From Curvularia sp. ZM96 (taxonomy: Eukaryota; Ascomycota; Dothideomycetes; Pleosporales; Pleosporaceae), in assembly GCA_022457065.1 (NCBI GenBank), contig JAJGBQ010000002.1:496001-560000 (forward strand): DNA of 64,000 nucleotides, read 5' to 3'. The notes beneath the pieces were generated by a model that did not search any database, was not told the origin of the DNA, and was given only the letters and a program-made list of their open reading frames with translations. How positions within the stretch are numbered: the stretch's first letter is position 1; each line of letters begins with the position of its first letter. Of this stretch, positions 48,508-59,359 are shown piece after piece. A program made the position numbers and the translations under genes.

Positions 48508-51159
48508 TCAGACTTTGGTAGCCCGCAGACCCTTCTCGCCACTAGCCTCGACTTCCTCCAAGTCATCCATGGCTATTGCAGCAGAGCGGCCCACAGACTC
48601 TGGATCCTGATCGAGGGCTTTAGCTTGCACCGCAAAAGAGTGCCTCAAGTGATCAAGAGACTCTGCGACTTTGCCTTTCACAGCGCTGTCAGAAGTCTCC
48701 GCTTGCCACTGCTTATGCCGTTCCCGCCAATCCGAACCCAATATGTCAACAAGATTGAGTGAAGTCCTGCGATTGACTCTCCGACGCATGCGCGGATGCC
48801 ACATATGGTCATGCACCATACCCGAGTCAAAAAGCTGTGGCTCTCGGAAAAGTGGACGGCCCCAGATTCGGTTGACTTCGCGGACGTACTGGGCGTATGG
48901 TCGGGTATTGACTTTCTCCATGATCCTGTTTTCTTTGATTCGAGAATGACCCCAGCCGAACATGATTACGAACTGCTGCTGTAGGGCTTTGAGCACAGTG
49001 TGATAGTGAACATATACCCCGAGGTCACGCAGTTGGACTACGGTTTCGAGACCGACGCTCCACTCCAGGCGTCCAATAGAATGACTTTTGAGTAGGCGGC
49101 GGCGATAGTGTTTTTTTGCGAATCTTGAGTTAAGTATGCTCTGTTCCAGAGATGCGTTTGGAAGCAATCCAGCTTTGAATCCCCACCTTATGATCCCTTG
49201 GATGAGCGAAGGTGGAAAGATCTGTCGGACAGGGTGAAGTTGGTTCTCCCGCTGCGTGACTGTTCCAGGAAAGTTGAAATAGCGGTTACGCTCTGGGTAA
49301 AAATCACGTAGTTTCTCGGTTGCTGGTTCAAGGAAAGGTGACTTTGGTAAAGCCGCGAACTGCAAGTGGCTTCTGGGAGCGTACCAGCACAAAAGCCAAA
49401 GGAGAAGACGCCTCAGTTCTCTGAATCTGCCCTCCATACCGAATCGGCGAATAATCTCGCGCCAATGGAGAGGAGAAATAGCGCCCATACCCATCTCGAG
49501 AATCATGATGGAGACACGCGTTACGAAACGGAGGTCATCGAACGCTTTTTGGGGAAGAGCAACAGGTCTATGGCCTCTTTTTCGTCGGCGCAACAAGCTT
49601 TTGATGGCGACGACGGACTCTGGCGTTAGCATGATTTTTTTGGCGCGCATATCTTGGAGTACTGCTATGACATGCTCTGGTCCGGTACGTGTAATGCAGG
49701 TCTGCAAGAGCATGTTCCAGGACTCTCGACTGGGGTCGTTGTGGAAGAGAGTTAGGATGGCTAGGGTGCGCTGAGCTTGGAGCTGATCGCCTTGTTCAAT
49801 GTAAAACTCGAGCAGTGCCCGCTGTACCTCAGCATCGCCAAACACGTCTGGATGCTGGTCACTTTCGATCATGCTGCGAACTAGCTCCCACTTCTGCTCC
49901 ATTACAAACTTCTCCAAGGCCAAAGAAAACACGCAGCCTTGTAAGGCAATACCAGCAGTCCTGAGTTCCTCAAATCTGCTTCGGAGCTCTTCAATTGGCT
50001 GGGTCTGTTTGGCCATGGTGAGCACAGCCTGGGGTCCGATCTCGTTCACTCCCACCATGGAAAGCCCGTGTATGATCGAAGCTGGCGGAAAAGTCCGCGT
50101 TGCAAACATGCGGGCAACGAACGAATCCTCAAATCGGACGGGTGCAGTGTCGGGACCTGATAAACGGCGCATGAGCTTCTGGTTGTACTTGGCACTTTCA
50201 TGATTCAGAATCTTCCTTGTACCCGTGACATCGGCTTGTACTTTACGAGCTATTGTATCAGCAGTAAAGAGGCGAACTACAGGATGCGACGCAACAGTTT
50301 CTGACGGCATGTCATCGCGATCAGTACAAACCATATGCCAATCGCGTGCCATTGCCATGGCACGTTTCTCAATCAACACTGGTACCACTTCATCGTAGAG
50401 ATCCCGTTCGTTGCTGTGCTCATATATCTCCATCAATACTTGGTACGCAGCATTCCGGAAGGTCAGGCGGCCCGAACGCGCCAACTCTCTCAAGGGGAGT
50501 TTCTTGACCTTCAGTTTGTTCACTAGCGTATGGTGGTATCTCAATGCTGTCTGGGTTTCCCGAGGAAGCCAGTGGCTCATGACCATTTCGTACAAACGAG
50601 GAAACACCTTGTCCGTCTCGTGAAGTAACTCTTGTGCATGCTCCAATGCATCTGTTATGACCAGGCGGTGCTTGATAAATGTCCCCCACAGAAACTCTGC
50701 GTCTGGTGTGTCGTCGGTAGGTAGACGATAGCCGTGGTAACGAATGCTCCGCCAGACATTGCGAACGCCCTCTGCGCGATTGAGTCTTTCTTCCTGTGCG
50801 AGAATGGCAGCGAGCTGTCTAGGGTCGTCCTCCCGCGTGGTCAAAGGTACCGTATGGTGTTCGAATATGTCGATTGTCGGTTTTGTTGCATCGTTGGCGT
50901 CGTCATTTTGAAGTGCTTTGCGCACTCGCTCTCGTAGCGTAGCCTCTCGATCTGCCTCTTTCATGCGTTTCCATTTTTGATTTGCGAGAGGACGTGGCCG
51001 CTTTGCGTCATTGCCAGAATAGTTGCGGTGGGGAGCCAGTGAGGGACAGCATTTGGTGGCTGTAGAATATACTGCAGGAAGTTCCGAGGCATTGACAATG
51101 GAACGCAGGAGTCGCAAGGCCGACGGGCTTGCGAGGAGCCGGTCCAGGGCCGGTGGCAT
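48508..51159 (-). CDS. Mitochondrial pentatricopeptide-repeat-like protein
   Basis: A single exon of 883 residues from the first in-frame ATG at 51159. The N-terminus (MPPALDRLLASPSALRLLRS) is basic and amphipathic, as in mitochondrial targeting peptides. The body is all helical, and the middle (about 400-560) has degenerate PPR-like hairpins such as SWNMLLQTCITRTGPEHVIA and VLQDMRAKKIMLTPESVVAI. The C-terminal part is rich in Arg, Trp and Tyr (RPYAQYVREVNRIWGRPLF). Fungal proteins of this type bind organellar RNA and control stability or translation of mitochondrial mRNAs; the target cannot be read from sequence. It is head to head with the COX7a-like gene. Confidence 0.7.
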   Translation of the reverse strand: MPPALDRLLASPSALRLLRSIVNASELPAVYSTATKCCPSLAPHRNYSGNDAKRPRPLANQKWKRMKEADREATLRERVRKALQNDDANDATKPTIDIFEHHTVPLTTREDDPRQLAAILAQEERLNRAEGVRNVWRSIRYHGYRLPTDDTPDAEFLWGTFIKHRLVITDALEHAQELLHETDKVFPRLYEMVMSHWLPRETQTALRYHHTLVNKLKVKKLPLRELARSGRLTFRNAAYQVLMEIYEHSNERDLYDEVVPVLIEKRAMAMARDWHMVCTDRDDMPSETVASHPVVRLFTADTIARKVQADVTGTRKILNHESAKYNQKLMRRLSGPDTAPVRFEDSFVARMFATRTFPPASIIHGLSMVGVNEIGPQAVLTMAKQTQPIEELRSRFEELRTAGIALQGCVFSLALEKFVMEQKWELVRSMIESDQHPDVFGDAEVQRALLEFYIEQGDQLQAQRTLAILTLFHNDPSRESWNMLLQTCITRTGPEHVIAVLQDMRAKKIMLTPESVVAIKSLLRRRKRGHRPVALPQKAFDDLRFVTRVSIMILEMGMGAISPLHWREIIRRFGMEGRFRELRRLLLWLLCWYAPRSHLQFAALPKSPFLEPATEKLRDFYPERNRYFNFPGTVTQRENQLHPVRQIFPPSLIQGIIRWGFKAGLLPNASLEQSILNSRFAKKHYRRRLLKSHSIGRLEWSVGLETVVQLRDLGVYVHYHTVLKALQQQFVIMFGWGHSRIKENRIMEKVNTRPYAQYVREVNRIWGRPLFREPQLFDSGMVHDHMWHPRMRRRVNRRTSLNLVDILGSDWRERHKQWQAETSDSAVKGKVAESLDHLRHSFAVQAKALDQDPESVGRSAAIAMDDLEEVEASGEKGLRATKV

Positions 51160-51381
51160 CAACGAGACAAGAAACTATGGGGATATCTGTCCATTGGCGC
51201 CGCGACGTCTTGTTGCGTCCGCTAGATGCTGAAAGTTGCTGAAAGTCGTTGGGCCGAAACGGGTCTAGGGCCTTGGCGCTCGACTCTCTTCGCGGATGGT
51301 CTGACCTCGCGACGTAGTAGAAACCACGAAACCACCAATTGACCCCGCAAACCGCGCAATCACACCTTTCTACGATTAAAA
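51160..51381. promoter_or_regulatory. Short bidirectional promoter, PPR-like / COX7a-like
   Basis: Only 222 bases separate the start codons of two divergent genes, both predicted to act in mitochondria. The region must hold both promoters. No specific site was identified. Confidence 0.55.
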
Positions 51382-51884
51382 ATGGCAGGGTACGTCTTGG
51401 ACAGAGCTACAGGCACCGCATCCGGACCCTAGGCGGCGCCGCGCAGGCTGCTTCGAGGCTCTCCCAACATCGACACAGAGCTCGGTACTGACAGTCGGCA
51501 GCTGGGTTATGCGCGAGAACCGCGTGCCTCACTGGCAGCGCGAACACCAGAAACACGATGGACTGAGGACCTGGGAGAAGGTGCGTTTCCGGATACAAGA
51601 GAAGGGATGACACGGATGTGATGGAGTCATCGAAGGCACATGACTGGGCTGTTGAGATGCACGCATCTTGGGCAACAGAGTATTGGCAGGATATATGCTG
51701 ACGGAGCTTTTTATAGGGCCGTGGAAAGTGGATGGTCCCCGGTTACAAGGCCATCCTCTACACCAGCTTGGGTGCTAGCATGTACATGATGGGTCGTCTG
51801 GTCCTCGTAAGTGTGAACTTCACATACGGCAAAGTTGTTGCTAACCGTCTTTAGGGACACAAGACCTGGTGGGGCAAGAACTAG
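51382..51884 (+). CDS. Cytochrome c oxidase subunit VIIa-like small protein
   Basis: Four exons (51382-51389, 51502-51580, 51717-51806, 51855-51884) give 68 residues. The first coding exon is only 8 nt (ATGGCAGG), and introns make up well over half of the gene. The joined protein starts MAGWVMRENRVPHWQREH, then WEKGRGKWMVPGYKAILYTS, one membrane helix (YKAILYTSLGASMYMMGRLV) and the end GHKTWWGKN. The NRVP start followed by a matrix segment and a single helix resembles COX7a, a small structural subunit of respiratory complex IV. The family call is by eye; another small inner-membrane subunit is possible. Every exon pair joins in phase with good splice sites, so the gene itself is well supported. 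Confidence 0.65.
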
Positions 51885-52535
51885 ATGGACAGCTCGAGCA
51901 CAATATCCGGCCATGGTTGGACTAGGAGAGTCACGTCTATGTCCATGTACAAGCAATCAACCAGCGTTTGACCTACAACGAGCAGCAACATCTCTCATAT
52001 CCGAATCAATAGAATATTCTGCCTTTTGGCTTAGACAGCTTTTTGATGCCATGGCAGTCCATCTCCCGTTACCGAAGCCCACAACTCCTCTTGGCGTATG
52101 TGGCTTGTTGAGAAGTGATGGTTCGATGGACTTTCTCAAACATGGCCGTGACTTGGATTTCTCGCAGTAGCCTTTTTTGCTCACCTAGACAAGCTGATTC
52201 CGCCAATGCCATATTGTCTTTCGGATGCGACCCAGGTCCGATGTGTTTAACGACTACTCTTAAGGCAATTCTGATCGAATATGGAGCGAAATCATTAGAC
52301 ATGACCTCTATACGCTCGTAATACGTCCACTAAGCAACATATATGCTGCTGGCGACATTGTGTCGCTTTGAGGCTCTTTGGCAGCGTCGGAACGGTGCCC
52401 CTCCACATACGTGCTAGTTCCTGTAAAATGAGGTCAGTGCCAACATTGGACTAGAACCGAGCCGAGATCCTTCCCCAGACCTCCTGCGCCAGCCAAAACT
52501 CCACGTACACCTGTTCATTGTGAGCCGCCTACACA
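51885..52535. other. Intergenic region
   Basis: It holds the 3' end of the COX7a-like gene and the promoter of the CCDC47 homologue. No gene was recognised. Confidence 0.4.
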
Positions 52536-53970
52536 ATGGCAGACTTCGTCAAGGGTCTCTTCGGAGGGCAGAAGCCTATGCCTGCCCCAGCTGCAGGTGA
52601 TGATGGTTCGTAGCCCCCACGCTGCTCGCACAATTGGAGGCACAACAAGTGCGGCCGTACAGCAACTCCCGCGCAGCCTGCTAACCAATACAAACAGACT
52701 TTGCCGACTATGCTGGCGCTCCTGATCCCACGCCAGCAGCCATCACGCCCCTTACGACTGCTACCGGCGCAGCGCAAGCGGCTCCTACATCGCTCGGCGC
52801 GAACCGACCGTACACGGCATGGTACCGCGTGTGGGAACGCACAACCGTAGATGACTTCAAGCTGGAAATGTACATCCTGCCTTTCCTCTTCGTCATTGTT
52901 GCTGTGCATCTCTGGGGCACCAAGCGCAATCGAAGCAAAGCGAAGGCATGGGCCAAGGCACATGCGCCTGTCCTGAGCCAGGAATTCGCCCAGGTCGGCT
53001 ATGTGCGCCCGGAATCTGAGAACTCTGTTCCAGATGTGGACAGCCTACTCCGGGAGAAGAAGGCGGACGAGTTCCAGACCTATGCAACTGGACGCCAGAA
53101 CGTTGCTTTCGTCGACTTCAAGCTGTCTTTCATCAAGTGCTATAACCCCTTTTTCTGGCTGGGCGACTTCATGCTTCCCCTCTTCTTTGAGAGCTTCCCT
53201 CCTCCTGCCGAACGTATCGAGGCCACTGCCTATGTATTCGATGGTCGTGAGAACAAGATTGCTCCATCGTATGGCCAGAGTGATGCCAAGAAGGTTGCCA
53301 ACAGCACATTCGACGGGTTTGTCTTTGCTGTGGTGCACAAGGATATCATGAAGCGCATGCGCGAGGATCGATACGACTTGTCTCTGACTACAACCCGCGA
53401 CCACGCCAAGTTGCCTGTGTGGACCACGGTCATGAGCGAGAGCGCTGAGGTTACTGATATGCTGATCACTCCTGAGCTTATCAAGGCTGTCGAGCAGGCT
53501 GGAGACAACTTTGAGGCCATTATTGTCACTGACCAACCCATTGATGCGCCCAAGACGTAAGCATCCTAACACTCTTTAAATAAATTGGGCTAACATAATG
53601 CAGTCTTGACGAGACCAAGCCCCGCAAACGCCTTCACCTCTCGCTCAAGTTCTCCTCCAACTACGATGCGACTATGCCTTTGTTCCAGTACTTCCTGCGC
53701 CTTCCTGATCAACTCGCTGCATCTGCGCACTTCCGCCCCGAAGCGCTTCGCCGCATCAAGCAAACGCGCGAGGAGCAGATTGCCAAGATCCGCAAGGCAG
53801 AGGATGAGGAGAAGGCTGAGGAGCGCAAGCTCGCTCTCGACAAGCTGAAGAAGGAGCAGCGCGATGCCAAGCTAGGACGCTTGAGCGCGGAAGAGCAGCG
53901 GAAGTTTTTGGAGAAGGAGCGTGAGAAGAACGCGAGGAAGGGAATGAAGAGGAGTACTGTCAAGGCGTAG
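52536..53970 (+). CDS. CCDC47 homologue (DUF1682), ER translocon-associated protein
   Basis: Three exons (52536-52605, 52698-53556, 53604-53970) give 431 residues. The first donor could also be 14 bases earlier without changing frame. One transmembrane helix lies at about 78-97 (MYILPFLFVIVAVHLWGTKR). The conserved lumenal or cytosolic core follows (KCYNPFFWLGDFMLPLFFES, LPVWTTVMSESAEVTDMLI), then the basic coiled-coil tail (RREEQ/KAEDEEKAEERKLALDK type) ending GMKRSTVKA. CCDC47 is a calcium-binding ER membrane protein of the PAT complex that helps multipass proteins insert at the translocon. The length and order match fungal DUF1682 proteins. Confidence 0.87.
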
Positions 53971-56900
53971 GTGGAATTGCTTGGGAAATGGGGTTTGGAA
54001 TGAGTGGTATTTTGGGCGGGAGAAATGTAATCTGAAATGAAATGGCTTTATGACTGGGTCATGGTGGATATGCGGATGGATGTATAGTATAGCTTTGCAT
54101 AGGTCTGTATGGAAACAGAATGTGGAATTAGCATGAAGTCATTAATTACGCGCTTGGTTGCGATTTGGCTTTTGCATACATGGTAGTCATGCTAATGTGT
54201 TGGTGGACGGTGTCAGCGAAGAGTGAAGGTATGAAGAAGATATGCTCTGGTTATATGGGATATTTGAGTACAGCTTTTTTTTTTATCAAGCACCAGCGGC
54301 AGTAGCAATAGCACCATCACGGGTCATTGTATCTAGAACTCCAAGTCATAATATTGTTCTAAATCTTTTCTTGGTCCAGAGCTCAATATCTGCTAGTTTT
54401 GGCATTCTCTCTTTGAACTACAAGTTGGAGATCTGGTAGTAATATTGTCGACCTGCAAGGGATTCTTTTTACGCTGAACAAACGTTCAGTGTGAAAACAG
54501 ATGGATTCGTATTTGTTCGGGTTTTGTGAGTGCGAACTGATTATTTCAGCATTGTGACGAGCGTGGACTGGATTTGGGTGAAGTTGTGTGGTGGTTTTGT
54601 TCAAGAGCGTGAGTGATAAAGGAAGAATGAACATAGAAGCTCAATGGAGTTTATCATTCTTGAATGGTGTACTAGGCAGTTAATTATTTTTCCTCTTCGT
54701 GTAAAGTCGCTTGTGGATATATATCATGACACAGCATGCATGTAGTTGAGCTCAAAAGATTAGTAGGCGTTTAGGAATCGAGTAGGCAAAGATAGAAGTG
54801 AAATCTATCACTGATAGTAGGCTGATTGAAGAAGGTGCTCATCTTTTTTCCGAGAAGAGATCTACTACAAGACGACACTTTAGTCATATGCTACTACACT
54901 GTGGTGTTAATTTAGTGCTGCGAGTGAGGGTTGTGGTGCTGAGAATCAGTGGATGTTGATATGTGCCACAAATTTGTGAATAGAGGGCAGAGCAAATACA
55001 AAGATTTCCTAGAAGTGAAGAGTACTGTAAAGGAAAATGGATTTTATCAGGTGAAGAGTGTTGACAGTATATGTTGCTGATCAATACGGTGTTACTAGAC
55101 GATCGTCTCCTTGCACTTTTAACGAAGAGAGAGTAGTAAAAGGCCGTGGAATTTAATTAATGCAGTAGTAGAGTGTATAGTTGTTGAATACTTTTCAGGC
55201 AACGATAAGATATCAGCAAAGTATCCTAGGTCATGTGTTTATTCGCTTTCTACTGAACCATATCATGATCCTAAGGGTTCTTGTAAGACGTATCCAGAAA
55301 TGGTATTATCGTAGAGTAAGAATCGTAGCCACAAGTAATGATCACCACTATCATCTCGAATACAGATACATGTTGAGTAATCTGCTGATATTGTTACTCA
55401 GAACTGGGAGTTCCTTGTCACAGTATACTTGATCAATCTACGTCATGAGCATTCTCATGTGAAATAAAAAGAAGATTTCGCCTTTTCTTTTCCTCGTGCT
55501 AAATCAAAGTGTGACGTCTAGTCAGGCGACTTTGCTTTTTACCACGATACCCCTCCACCACCTACCATTAATGTCGTACACGCAACGTCTCATAGAGCCT
55601 GCGAGGATTGTGTTTCATAGATGTGTTGCAGTAGAGTACAAAAGAGGCAGGAATTGGACTGGCTAGGCCACTTTGCGATTTGGTTATCGTAGCCTCAAGT
55701 ATACACACAACTACTTGTGCTAATAGCTCCAACTGTCCTTGGCGAGACGCCAATCAGAACGCAGGGCTTATACGCGACCATATTTTGTTGTGGAGGCAAG
55801 TTAACGGAAGTTGCGTCTGGGCTGGAGAGCAGCTCTGGGGAAGTCACGTAGCCGCTCCTTACCCCACTAGATAGCCGAGACGATATTGCAAGCAGGCAGC
55901 CCACAACTTGCAAACATACTACGACTACACACTACATACACACATACAACGCGATTGCATCGATTGTCATACACATTGTCGATAACGGAGTCCGATACGC
56001 GGTTGTCGGCGAAACAAGGAATTCGGCAGGCTCCTTCCATGCCGTTGCGGACACGGCTCCTCAAAAGCGCCGTCCAAGGCCGATCGGACGCCTCACAAAA
56101 AGAACGGTGATGTCAAGCAGGTTTTTAATCTTACGAGGAAGAGACGGACAATAAAAAATGTCACGGCGCAGCCATGGGGAACCTGGCTGATGCGCTGCCC
56201 CCCGTGTCAGTTCATAACAACATCCCAGCACACTGGCAAGCAGCAAGCAGGGAGAGCAATATGTGCGCACATTGAGGGACAAGACGATTGGTGGCCGAGC
56301 TGGGCATCACAGAACGGTCCACCACGATGAAACTGCTGCGGCCGCGCGTGCTGCACGTCAGGCCTGGGGGAACGGTGGATGATGCGGCCGTGGAGAACCG
56401 CGGTTCACCTGGGTGGTGGTGGTTGACCCCCCGGGCAAGCGAGCTGAGGAGCTGGACCGTGATGGATGGGGACTCTTGCACGTGATGGGCCGGAGGATCC
56501 GCGATCGTCATCAGGCCATGGAGCTTGGGGCGGGAGTAATACCGAGGGCGGGCCAATGGCGACGCGTCAAAAAGCGGGAGGCTGGGAGCTATCACGAGCT
56601 GGCTGCGTGCAACATGGACGGCCCAGCTGAAAAATGCCGCGTCGCTGGGCATTAGCAAGCGCATGATGCATGTGCAGAGGGCTGGGCGCGCTCCAATTGC
56701 AACAGCCCACGACGCAATGGCTCGCGAGTCGGGCGCGAGAGGTCGGGGAAGCGCCGGGCAGCCCTGTGGAGCGTGTGAATGCACCGTCGACCCGATGGGT
56801 GCAGCGATGGCGACACAATGGCGCGCCCATCGCCGGGCCAACAGCCGTGCAGCGCAGCATTGCGCGTCAGCAATAGCCTCGGCGCGGGCGACGTCCCCAA

Positions 56901-57418
56901 CTCATGGGCGGCATTGCGTCTGGCCGCCCAAGGCACAGGCTGGATAGGGGCTGCTGCGACGCGCTAGGGCCCCGTGTAAACAAGGCTAGGCCGCGTTGGG
57001 ACAGCTCTGCTCAAGCTACCCAGCCTCCGCAACCCTGCGAGGACGAGACGGCACACCCAGCAGCGGCGTGCCTGACCGCCAATCTACTTGATCCCCTCCT
57101 CGGCCTTCCTGACTCCATCTCTCCTCCACCACTACCACCCCGCTTACTGCATCCAATTGCGCACTTTCACGTTGCTGCACGTCAACACCACGAAGCTGGC
57201 GCCCCCCGAGTAAAATCGCCCTCCGCAAAAATCTCCAAGTGAGACCCTCAAAGGAGCCAAGAAGTTCTTTCTTGATTCCTTTCGAATTGTTTTCGAACGG
57301 TTCGAAGGGTTTTCAAGCAAGAGCGACCCGACTCCGGCAAACTGGATTTTGAAGCACGAGTACGCCGTTTTCCCCGGTCAAGTTGTGAACAAACGAGCAA
57401 TTGTGCTGATTTGAGCAG
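53971..57418. other. Large gene-poor region upstream of HEX1
   Basis: About 3.4 kb without a convincing gene. The left part (54.1-55.6 kb) is AT-rich with only short open stretches. The right part (56.2-57.2 kb) is GC-rich and probably belongs to the HEX1 promoter, leader and unresolved first exon. No transposon protein remnants, tRNA or rRNA were recognised. A degenerate repeat or a non-coding RNA cannot be excluded. Confidence 0.4.
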
Positions 57419-59359
57419 GTTCCGATCCCCTTCAGTGTCTTCCCGTCTGCGTATCGGAACGCGGAAGTTAAGGAATCTACCTCTGTTCAGGTAGAACAAG
57501 AAGCACATTTTGAGCACCAGGCTTCACACGGACGGGAAGGTCACGAAGAAATCCACGAATCCTTCTCCGCTACCGTTCATCGGCACCCACACCCACCACC
57601 ACCTCCATCCACCACCTCTTCCTCGTCTTCATCTTCGTCGTCGTCTTCGTCTTCGTCTGCTTCTGAGCACCACCACCACGACACCCACGTCAAGGAAGAG
57701 GTCCGCATCCACGAACAGGAGCGATTCCGCCGTTCCCAGCCTCCTCAGCAGCCTCCTCAGCAGCCTCAGCAGCACTTTCACGCGACTACTCGCCAGCACA
57801 TCCACACCCAGCAGCCTCCTCAGCACCGTGAAGAGGTTCATATCCACGAGCACACTCGCTACGCACAGCCAACCCAGCAGCGCGCTCAGGCTCCTTCCCA
57901 GGCGCCTTCAAAGCACTCGGAGCACCTTCAGCACACCGAGCACGTCCAGCACGCCCAGCGTACGGACCGTGTAGAGTTTGGACGTTCCCACGACCGGTAA
58001 GTCAGCTCCATTGTTTTGCCAGCGCATCTTCGCACGGATCATCACAACAGACCAGCCCCCTGACACTAGCGGCACCCAGCCACCGCTGGGCGCTAGCCGC
58101 TTTGGTTTGTTGTTGTCCGAGCGACATGCAGGCTCCACTTTTCCCTCACCTCCTCTAAGCTCTTCCTTGCCCAACCCCAAGCTGACTTCCTTTCTTCCTC
58201 CAGCTACCAATCCCAACCTCCTCCTTCCTCTTCACACTCAAAAGTCGAGGTTCAGGACCCAACCTACGACAGACACTTCAACACTGTTCACGGCCCTGCC
58301 ACCACCTCCGCTACCTCTCAACTCGACGTCACCGAGCGTCAGTTCCGTGAACGTACCCGACCCATCGTCGCCGGTGCTAGCTATCCCAAGGAGACCTACA
58401 CCACCGTACGCGACACGTACCCCAACAACAGAAAGGTTGACAGTGTTGACACGCGCTATCAAACCGAGGTCCGAGTAGAAGAATCTGCTCGTTCCACTGC
58501 TGCCTCCCCCAAGAAGTTCAAGCGTGATATGGGATATTACGACAACGAGGGCAAGTACCATTCGTTTCGTCAAGGAATCTCCAACGCCGCACACAAGGTA
58601 GCCGACCGCGTTCAGCACCCCATCCACCCTCACCGCCACCACCACTCGCACGAGCACTCTTTTGCCGGTGCCAAGTACGACGACCAACGCGAAGAGGTAA
58701 TCGTCAAGGAGAAGTACTACACTACTACTCCTACTGTTACCCCTGCCCGTCCCGTCCAATCCGGAGCCCCTGTTGAGCGTGTCGTTCGCGTCAGCTCTGC
58801 CCCTGCCCCTGCCCCCAGGTCCGCCGCCCCCGTCGCACCTGCACCTGCACCCATCTCTACCTCTCTCGCAACCGCGCCAGTTCCTGCTCGCTCAGTCCGC
58901 AAGATGTCTACCGCCAACACCATCACCATCCCCTGCCACCACATTCGCATTGGCGATCTCCTGATCCTTCAGGGCCGCCCTTGCCAGGTCATCCGCATCA
59001 CCACCTCCTCCCAGACTGGCCAGCACCGCTACCTCGGTGTTGACCTCTTCACCAAGCAGCTCCATGAGGAGTCCAGCTTCATCTCCAACCCGGCTCCCTC
59101 CGTCGTTGTCCAGAACATGCTCGGCCCTGTCTTCAAGCAGTACCGTGTTCTCGACATCCGTGAGGACGGCCGCGTTGTCGCCATGACCGAGGGTGGTGAT
59201 GTCAAGCAGGGCCTCCCTGTTCTTGACCAGTCTGGTCTCCTCTCCCGCCTGACAGAGGCCTTCGACAACGGCCGTGGCAGCGTCCGTATCCTCGTCATCA
59301 ACGACGATGGTATGGAGATGGCTGTCGACTACAAGGTTGTCCACGGCTCCAGGTTGTAG
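57419..59359 (+). CDS. hex1: HEX1, Woronin-body major protein, with long N-terminal extension
   Basis: The canonical protein starts at 58529 (MGYYDNEGKYHSFRQG) and runs 276 residues to the peroxisomal signal SRL at the stop. Its C-terminal 150 residues are the eIF5A-like HEX1 fold (TIPCHHIRIGDLLILQGRPC, QHRYLGVDLFTKQLHEESSF, VDYKVVHGSRL), which self-assembles into the crystal that plugs septal pores after wounding. The frame stays open upstream through an intron (57997-58203; GTAAGT donor, CTCCAG acceptor) into a 578-nt exon starting after an acceptor at 57418. That exon encodes a His/Gln/Ser-rich extension (EEVRIHEQERFRR, HREEVHIHEHTRY). No ATG exists in the exon, so the long form needs a further 5' exon, not resolved; 57360 (GTACGC) is a candidate donor. 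Two isoforms are likely. Confidence 0.9.

Noticed and set aside
56212..56967. Overlapping open frames in the GC-rich block at 56.2-57.0 kb
   Set aside because: All six frames stay open because of high GC; none shows family resemblance, splice support or a stable protein-like composition.
57411..57435. Sequence resembling a tRNA B-box (GGTTCCGATCC)
   Set aside because: No matching A-box or cloverleaf stems nearby; it is the acceptor and start of a HEX1 extension exon.
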